Below are positions 57,517 to 64,000 of a DNA stretch of 64,000 nucleotides, one piece after another (position 1 is the first letter of the stretch; every line of letters begins with the position of its first letter). Below the pieces are notes generated by a model. That model was not told where the DNA came from. It saw nothing but the letters and a program-made list of their open reading frames with translations, and made no database searches. Position numbers and translations under genes: made by a program. Origin of the DNA: Ligustrum vulgare (lineage: Eukaryota > Streptophyta > Magnoliopsida > Lamiales > Oleaceae); the NCBI GenBank assembly GCA_963555705.1, contig OY743170.1, positions 10,517,096 through 10,581,095 on the forward strand. The letters run 5' to 3'.

Positions 57517-58203
57517 CTCCTACCAGATCGTACCAGGCGGAGACTCTGCCAAAGACGCCCCCCCAATGAATGTGGCAATAGAGTGTGGTTGCGGCTAGTT
57601 AGCTTTTAGTTTATTTCTCGAATTTTAAATCGTAAATGTAATGACACTTTGAATTGTAAACGTAATGATTTATTTAGCTCAATGTTTTGATCATTTTGCG
57701 AAGTTCGATAGTTGTGTACACAAGTTTTGGTTTGTACAACGTCATTTGTTTAAGAGTGAATGCTTCTAAATGCAAACACCTTCTAAACGCAAGCGCCTTC
57801 TAAACGCATTGTATCAAGATAGTCCCTCAGATCTAAGTAGCTTAAAGCATTCATGTTTACTGGTTAGATCTGATTTTGACAAACATTTGAATATATTTGA
57901 ATTATACTTTGTAACGCCTGCGATTCTTCCTCCTTACGATTATTAGTTTGGACAAGCTCCTACTGATGATGTTAATACATTCAACTAATACGCAGTGATC
58001 GTAGTACGGGCTTATAAGAGTCCCTTGTTTTAACAAAGTTCAAGTATAATGAAGTTGTACTCTCCTATAAACAAAATAATTTAGGCATTTTTAATATCCG
58101 ACATGTTTACCGAATAGCACCTGATGCAATCCTCAACATAACTCACTTCAAATTTTCATTAAATTACGTGGAGACGTTGTAATCATCGAAGAGGAATTCG
58201 ATT
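57517..58203. other. Spacer between antisense ORF and integrase
   Basis: Non-coding; it would hold the 3' ends of both convergent transcripts. The AACGTAATGA-type direct repeat at 57636-57668 and CTTCTAAACGCAA repeats at 57779-57810 are the only structure noted. Confidence 0.5.
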
Positions 58204-59400
58204 TTATTGAAAATAGCGACGAAGGTGATCCATGTTCCAATGATTACACAAAGGTACCCCAGATAGGTCTTCGATCATGTACGTATCGGGTACCACCTCG
58301 ACGGTGACTTTATAAGGGCCTTCCCAATTAGGACCTAAAGTCCCTACTCCTGGTTCTTGAGTAGAATGAAGGACCTTTTTAAGGACTAAATTCTCAATGT
58401 TAAAGTGACGACCCTTTACCATTTTGTTGTAGTAGCGGGCCATTTTTTCTTGGTACTTGGCCATTACTATTTGAGAGTCACTCCGTTTTTCCAGGAGGAA
58501 ATCCAAGTTTGTTCTTTGTGCTTCTTCATTTCCCGCCTCGTCATAATGGATTTGACGAAGAGAAGGCACCCCAATTTCAACTGGACATATTGCCTCGGAT
58601 CCATACGCCAGGGAGAAAGGCGTTTCACCAGTGGCGGTGTGCGAGGTGATTCGAAGTGCCCATAATACTTGTGGGAGTTCATCTTCCCATGCGCATTTTT
58701 TGGATTCCAACTTCCTCTTTAGGGTATTTTTTATGGTCTTGTTCACGGCTTCTACCTACCTATTGGCTTGTGGATGATGCGGGGATGAAAATAATTTCTT
58801 AATTCCCAAATCGTCGCACAATTCATCAATACTTCTGTTTTTGAACTGTTTTGCATTATCACTAACCAATGAGTGCGGTATTTCAAATCTGCATATAATA
58901 TTCTTCCAGATGAACTTGGTGGTGTTGGCTTCGGTAATCTTCATCAAGGGTTCCGCCTCGACCCACTTGGTGAAGTAGTCAATTGCTACAATTGCAAAAC
59001 AATTGTTACCAACACTTCTGGGCATAGGACCAATAATGTCAATCCCTCACTTCGCGAAAGGCCAAGGGCTAGTTACCACAGTCAATTTGTGATGCGGCTG
59101 ATGCGGTATGGTTGCATGCCTCTGACATTTATTGCACTTGGGGACGAAGTCGTGGGAATCATTTCGCATAGTTGGCCAAAATTATCCCTGTTTGAGGGCT
59201 TTCCGAGCCAGCGATAGCGCCCCAGCATGGTTACCGCATATGCTCTCATGGATTTCTTTCATTACATATTGTCCTTCTTCCGGTCCAACACATCATAACA
59301 AAGGAGATGTGTAACTCCGTTTATAAAGCAGATCATCCAAGAGTACAAATTTTGTGGCATATCTTTGCAATTTTCGAGCTGCTTCCGGCTCGTCTGGTAT
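58204..59400 (-). pseudogene. Integrase of the Tat-type element, broken
   Basis: From right to left: zinc part near 59220-59080 (ESICGNHAGALSLARKAL, CNKCQRHA), then GIDIIGPMPRSVG, catalytic Asp in AIDYFTKWVEAEP, second Asp in LVSDNAKQF, third Glu in VEAVNKTIKNTL. After that come WALRITSHTATGETPFSLAY and a C-terminal GPNWEGPYKV block ending NMDHLRRYFQ at 58204. Stops interrupt before FWPTMRN, after PWPFAK and in ANR*VEAVN (58747). It would have inserted the cDNA into host DNA. The catalytic triad is still readable across frames. Confidence 0.85.
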
Positions 59401-59403
59401 TGT

Positions 59404-60177
59404 TTAATGCTTCAAGTATGCAAGTATAGGACTCATCCAGGATCCTTCTTCTTCTATTGCCAAAATTTCCGTTCCTGGCTCAATGGAAAAGGTTGACAAA
59501 TGCTCAATTGGAACCATAGTGTGGAGCTCTGAATCATTACTGCTTGCTAGTTTAGATAAAGCATCTGCATAGGAATTCTCAGTTCTGGGAATATGATGTA
59601 ACTCTATTTTTTCGAAATGCACGACTAAATCTTTCACTTGCTTCAAGTAGGCAACCATGGCCGGCTCTTTGGCAGAGAACTGCCCGTTAATCTGGCTTAC
59701 AACAAACTGCGAGTCTCTATTTTCCACTACAGACTTAATCTTTAGAGCTTTCGTAAGCCTTAGTCTAGCTAAGAGCGCCTCGTACTCTGCAACATTGTTT
59801 GAGGCTTTAAATTCGAAGCGGATCGCACTGTGCTGTTTCTATCCTTCTAGACTCATTAGTAGTATTCCCACCCCGGATCTTCCTTCAGCCGAGGACCCGT
59901 CAACGAACAATTTCCATTCACGGCTATTCTCTGTGTTCTCAATCATCTCCACCTCGGGTGGATGCGTGAACTCAACTATGAAATCTTCTAATGCTTGACC
60001 CTTTATAGCTGTTAGAGGTTCATAATTCAGGTCGTACTGGCTGATTCCTATCGCCCACTTCATTAGCCTCCCAGATACATCTGGTTTCTGCAATACCTGT
60101 CTCATAGGAAAGTTTGTGAGAACATGTATGGAGTGCGATTGAAAGTAGGGGCGGAGTTTGCGAGCTTCCGTAATCAA
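59404..60177 (-). pseudogene. Second RNase H region and tether of the Tat-type element
   Basis: The frame at 60177-59839 begins in the RT-linked RNase H end (YFQSHSIHVLTNFPMRQVL, DYEPLTAIKGQALEDFI-like LNYEPLTAIKGQ) and passes to WKLFVDGSSAEGRSGVGILL, the first strand of a further RNase H. A stop at about 59838 breaks it. The rest, at 59727-59404, has NRDSQFVVSQINGQF, FEKIELHHIPRTENSYADAL and SKLASS. A dual RNase H is typical of the Tat clade. Confidence 0.8.
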
Positions 60178-61183
60178 CGCGAGAGAAATAGTGGGGCTAA
60201 CAGCTTATTTTGATACGGCTAAATACAGAGAGAGTGGTTCGCCAGCCTTTGGTTTTGATAATAGTGGGGCCTGCCCCAGGAATGATTTCAGGTCGGCAAA
60301 GGCTTGCTCATAGTCCGGGGTCCATTGAAATCGCTTCCCTCCCTTCAAGACTTTAAAAATGGCAAGCATTTATCTGTGGACTTAGAAACGAACCGATTTA
60401 AGGCCGCAATTCTTCCCGTTAAGCTTTGCACTTCTTTTGGGCTCCGCGGAGAGCGCATGTCTAGTAGAGCTTTGATCTTATCCGGATTGGCTTCAATTCC
60501 TCTTCGGTTCACCATGAATCCAAGAAACTTTCCGGAAGCTACTCCAAAGGCGCATTTCGCGGGATTGAGCTTCATTCAATATCTTCTCAGAATGTCAAAG
60601 GCCTCTGACACATGGCGGACATGCTCCGTGACGACCATACTTTTGACTAGCATGTCATCGACATATACTTCCATGGTGTTTCCCAACTATTCTGAAAACA
60701 TACGATTTACCAACCTTTGGTAGGTGGCTCCGGCATTTTTTAAACCAAACGGTATGGATTTATAACAATAGAGTCCCCTATCCATGATAAACGATGTGTG
60801 CTCCTCGTCCGATTCATGCATCGGGATCTGATTGTATCCGGAGTATGCATCCATAAAGCTCAGCATCTCATGTCCCGCTGTAGAGTCGACTAATTGATCA
60901 ATCCGAGGCAGGGGAAACTGTCTTTAGGGCATGCCTGGTTTAAATTCTAGAAATCAATACATACTCTCAATTTCCCATTCTGCTTTGGGACCAAAACAGG
61001 GTTTGATACCCACTTCAGAAACCGAGATTCTCTGATAAAGCCATTTTTCAATAGCTTTGTCACCTCTTCTTTCAAGGCCTCATATTTATCAGAACTCACC
61101 GGTCTTCTTTTTTGCCTGTGCCCAGGACTTCTTGGATCAAGCTGGAGTCTGTGACAGGCAACTCTAGGATCAATTCCAATCAT
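60178..61183 (-). pseudogene. Reverse transcriptase and RNase H of the Tat-type element, broken
   Basis: Starts with IDPRVACHRLQLDP and LLKNGFIRESRF..WVSNPVL, VLVPKQNGKLRVCIDF. Stops follow near 60946 and 60918. Then MDAYSGYNQIPM, SIPFGLKNAGATYQRLVN and the intact catalytic box YVDDMLVKS (about 60654-60672). RT connection [17 protein letters not shown] lies in 60575-60345, then a frame change leads to the TPDYEQAFADLKSFLGQAPL region. It copies element RNA into DNA. At least three stops and one frame change are present. Confidence 0.85.
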
Positions 61184-61216
61184 GTCATCATGTTTCCATG
61201 CAAATACGCCGAGGTT

Positions 61217-62146
61217 CTAAAGTAAGAAGCTTTTTAGCTGATTTTTATATTCAACCGGAGAATCCAATCCAATCTGCAACTCCTTGATTGGATCAAGTGG
61301 ATCAACACCGAAGCACTCCAGCTTTTCAGCTGGGGTAGAGCAATTGTCCCTAGCCATTCTTGGGTTTAGGTCTGCTAGATCATCTTCTGGCGTCATTGTA
61401 ACGTCTTCACTTTCTGAGGGCCCTTCACCCAGTCTTTCAGGGTTTGGAGCAGCCTCGGCCATTTTCACGTCACTAATCATGTTCAAGCTCTGGTCTTGAA
61501 ATTTCTGAATTGCGTTTGTGTAACAGGCACGTAATTCAGTTTGGCTCCCCTTGACAGTTGCTACACCATGCTCCATGGGGAATTTCATGCAAATGTATTT
61601 GGTATGCGTTGCAGCCCCCAAGTCAATAAGACCCGGCCTCCCAATTGAGCCATGATAACAGGAGATTTTGCCTACAATCAAGAATTCCATGGGGATTCTG
61701 AAGAAAGTTGGTGCTTGCCCTACCTCAGTCATAAGGGTTATGGATCCTCTAGGAGTTATGCTGTCCCCAATGAATCTATATATTGGATTTTGGACTGGGA
61801 TGAGTGGGGTGCTAATCCCCCTTTTCTCAAAAGTTACTCCATAAATCACGTTTACCGAGGCACCATCATCCATCATCATTTGTGACAATCCATTCCGAGC
61901 TACCACTACTCGTATAACCAACGCGTCATTATGCGGGAAATGCACCCCAATAGCATCATCCTGAGTCAATGTGATAGATTCCGTCTGAGGCATCCCAATA
62001 GAATGCGAATGGATGTGACAATTCACGTTGGCGGGATGCTTACCCTCTCTGATATACTGCTTTTGAGAGTTATTTGTGCTTCCACTTGGATGGGGGCCTC
62101 CCAATATCGTGTCAATTTCGTGAATCGGCGGATCATTTGTAGGCAT
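61217..62146 (-). pseudogene. Protease region of the Tat-type element
   Basis: A 309-codon open frame. The aspartic protease core reads MMMDDGASVNVIY, in which the usual D-S/T-G has Asp in the middle position (D-D-G). Flanking IRVVVARNGLSQ and GSITLMTEVGQAPTFFRIP fit retropepsin of this lineage. The frame ends in a stop at about 61214 before the reverse transcriptase. The DDG triad casts doubt on activity. Confidence 0.75.
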
Positions 62147-62293
62147 AGGTGGTTCCCTCGTATCTTTAGCATGTGCCGGGGAGTTATCCAGACCCTTGCC
62201 CCTGTCTCTTTGACGACCGTCAATCCTTTCCTTCGTTCGGTTCTTCCACGGAGCTCGCCTGTTAGCTCGGTTAAACTTTTGGTTACCTGGCTT

Positions 62294-64000
62294 TTACGTC
62301 TTTCCTTTGTCAGGAGAGAAGTCTCCTCCCCTTTTTTCGTGTGCCTTTTGGTCCGCTAACATGTAGATTTCCCTACAGTCTTCCGTCATGTTGCCATAAT
62401 ACCTATGGTACGCGCAGTAAGCCCCAACCATAGGTTGCTTTCCACTTCGGCTACCTTCCATTCTTCCATGAGTTGTGGGGGGATTCGAGGTGGGAGCATT
62501 GGAGTGCAAGTTAGGAATAGCCTCCGCGATCTCCGCTGCATAACTAGACCCGGTTTCGGGAAAGGGACGTGGCGCTCCACTTCGGTTACTGCCGAACCTA
62601 TCCTTATTACCTCCTTTCCTATGGTTCGCTTCATTGGGGTACCCAAGATTGTATCTCCCTTGAAGGTGGTTGTCTCTGACCCTAGCCATCTCTTCTGAGA
62701 CGATCTCTTCCTTCATCAGATCTACTAGGGCATTGTAATCCCTCGGCTTTCTGCTTCGGACATCCTTCCAAAACATGCTCGTCATGTTTAGGCCCCCCTT
62801 CAATGCGGAAAACATCTCCGCCTCAGTGATGTTCTCACAAATGTGCATCTCTTCAGTAAATCGAGCTAGGTATCTTTTCAAAGATTCCTCCCTTCCGTGC
62901 CTTAAGTCTTGAAGACGCTGGAGTGGGAGCTGGCCGGGCTTGGAGGAAACAAATACATTTTTTAAGGCTGTCTTCAAATCTCTCCAACTGTGGATGCTAC
63001 CAGGAGGGAGTTTTTTATACCATCGTATTGCACTTCCCTTAAGGGTCAAAGCAAAGGCTTTGCACTTTAGTGTCGGAGTGGCTCCGGCTATTTCCATGCT
63101 AGCGCGATAGTTTAACAGGTGATCATCGGGGTCACCTCGGCCAGAATACTTTGTTATTTTTGGCATTTCAAAGTCATGGGGCACTGGGCACTTTCGAATG
63201 CCCTCCGTAAAGGGGCTTATTTCCTCTTCATCATCCAGCTTTTATGACGGTAATTCACTGTTTTCGCCATACTCGGAGTGCATCGGGTCATGGTATTGGT
63301 CGTAGGGCCGTTGAGCGTAATCCTGCCCTCGTGGTGGCAAAACTCGGCCGTAGTTTGGCCTTTCAAAGGTCGGAAGGCCATCTTGAGATTTGGTCCGAGC
63401 TGCTTCTGCCTTTCTTTCCCGCCTATTCCTAGGCTCATGTCCGGGGGCCAATTTTTCTGCCCCTGCATCATACCGGTCTCTATGCATTGGGCTCCGTGAT
63501 AGAGCTTCTTCAGCTCGTCGCTCTCGCCTATTTCTAGGCTCAGTTGCATTGGGCCGACCTTGATCAGATCGGCCCCCTCGTTTGCCCCTGAATAATCCTC
63601 CTATTCGACTAAAAACACTTCTAGATTTTGAGGGCGAAGCCTCCCTGTGGTTACTTGGGGGTTGGCCTTGTTCTCTTGGTACTTCATGCACCGGCCCTTG
63701 TTCGTAGAGAGGCACAGACCCCACCTCGTTATATGCCTGCAGGTCTTGATAGTAGTAAGAGGCAGTAGCCGTATCAGATGGTGAGTAATGTGGCTGCGAG
63801 TATTATGGGGGCATCACAGGTTCATTTATAACATACCTTTTAGCCATATAGGCATTCATCGCAGCAGTTTGTTCTATCTGCTGTTTCTGCAATTCCAACA
63901 TCTGGGCTGCCTGCGAGTCATATCTCGCAGCATGTGGCGATTTCGGTGCAGGCGTGGAGGGTTAGGTTGGGCCACCCCCTCATTTGTATTCTCGCGAGAC
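62294..64000 (-). pseudogene. gag: Gag of the Tat-type element, broken, N-terminus outside
   Basis: From the right edge an open stretch has QMLELQKQQIEQTAAMNAY, a stop near 63808, then ETGSV-like NEVGSVPLYEQGPVHEVP, Arg/Ser-rich repeats (RNRRERRAEEA, RNRRERKAEAA) and a stop at 63242. The main Gag domain follows: GRGDPDDHLLNYRASMEIAG, ALTLKGSAIRWYKKLPPGSI, MFSALKGGLN. A Cys-His tract CAYHRYYGNMTEDCREI near 62390 replaces a standard zinc knuckle. It ends at 62294 before the protease frame. Three or more lesions are visible. Confidence 0.85.

Larger units (their letters stand above)
53224..64000 (-). mobile_element. Ty3/gypsy Tat/Retand-type retrotransposon, right end outside
   Basis: Minus-strand order from the right edge: gag, protease, reverse transcriptase/RNase H, a second RNase H, integrase, then an extra ORF on the opposite strand, then the 3' LTR. 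A second RNase H and an additional antisense ORF between integrase and 3' LTR are known features of Tat/Retand elements. All coding parts have stops or frameshifts. The 5' LTR and primer site lie beyond 64000. Base composition here is much more GC-rich than to the left. Confidence 0.9.

Noticed and set aside
60304..60723. 139-codon plus-strand frame
   Set aside because: Opposite-strand shadow of the reverse transcriptase region.

Overview
This window is nuclear DNA of a flowering plant, most likely a eudicot. The evidence is a spliced LONESOME HIGHWAY-type bHLH gene with plant GT-AG introns, plant-type Ty3/gypsy, Ty1/copia, CACTA, hAT and PIF/Harbinger-like elements, and a very AT-rich intergenic background. 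An asterid (perhaps Lamiales) is only a guess. There are no bacterial genes, CRISPR arrays, rRNA genes or complete tRNA genes. Only one host gene is clear; almost everything else is transposon-derived, much of it nested.

Layout. 1-3302: left-truncated, minus-strand Ty3/gypsy element of Tekay/Del type, with an intact gag start, a tRNA-Met primer site and a 2.6-kb LTR. It sits inside a decayed CACTA element (3303-5483), which also holds an older LTR fragment and a TA-flanked MITE. 5484-5743: 3' end of a plus-strand Helitron. 5744-10870: a palindrome-rich AT tract, then a heavily decayed plus-strand Ty1/copia element carrying two hAT MITEs with target duplications. 12001-30315: an 18-kb Helitron array, mostly minus strand and head to tail, with repeated 5' cassettes, a triplicated 5' end, hexanucleotide runs at 5' tips and a Stowaway-like MITE.

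30474-30706: a SINE with a 13-bp target duplication. 31288-37051 (minus): a ten-exon bHLH gene of the LHW clade, with a short upstream ORF and TATA-like box near 38.1-38.3 kb. 38707-39526: a hAT-type element. 40029-45695: a complete but inactivated Ty3/gypsy chromovirus with two LTRs, CCAAG target duplication, primer site, polypurine tract and chromodomain. 45.7-53.2 kb: intergenic AT-rich DNA with PIF/Harbinger-like MITEs and a 2.66-kb TTA-flanked composite that contains a degenerate minisatellite.

53224-64000: a minus-strand Tat/Retand-type Ty3/gypsy element running off the right edge: 3' LTR, an antisense plus-strand extra ORF with its own TATA-like box and two introns, then integrase, second RNase H, RT/RNase H, protease and gag. 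Its ORFs are broken by stops and frameshifts.

The host gene is predicted to encode a nuclear bHLH protein; its relatives pair with TMO5-type bHLH proteins to control vascular cell divisions. The rest illustrates layering of element on element. The most unusual signals are the Helitron array, the 386-bp triplication of a Helitron 5' end, the element bounded by two outward-facing Helitron-like 3' hairpins, and the intron-bearing antisense ORF of the Tat element.
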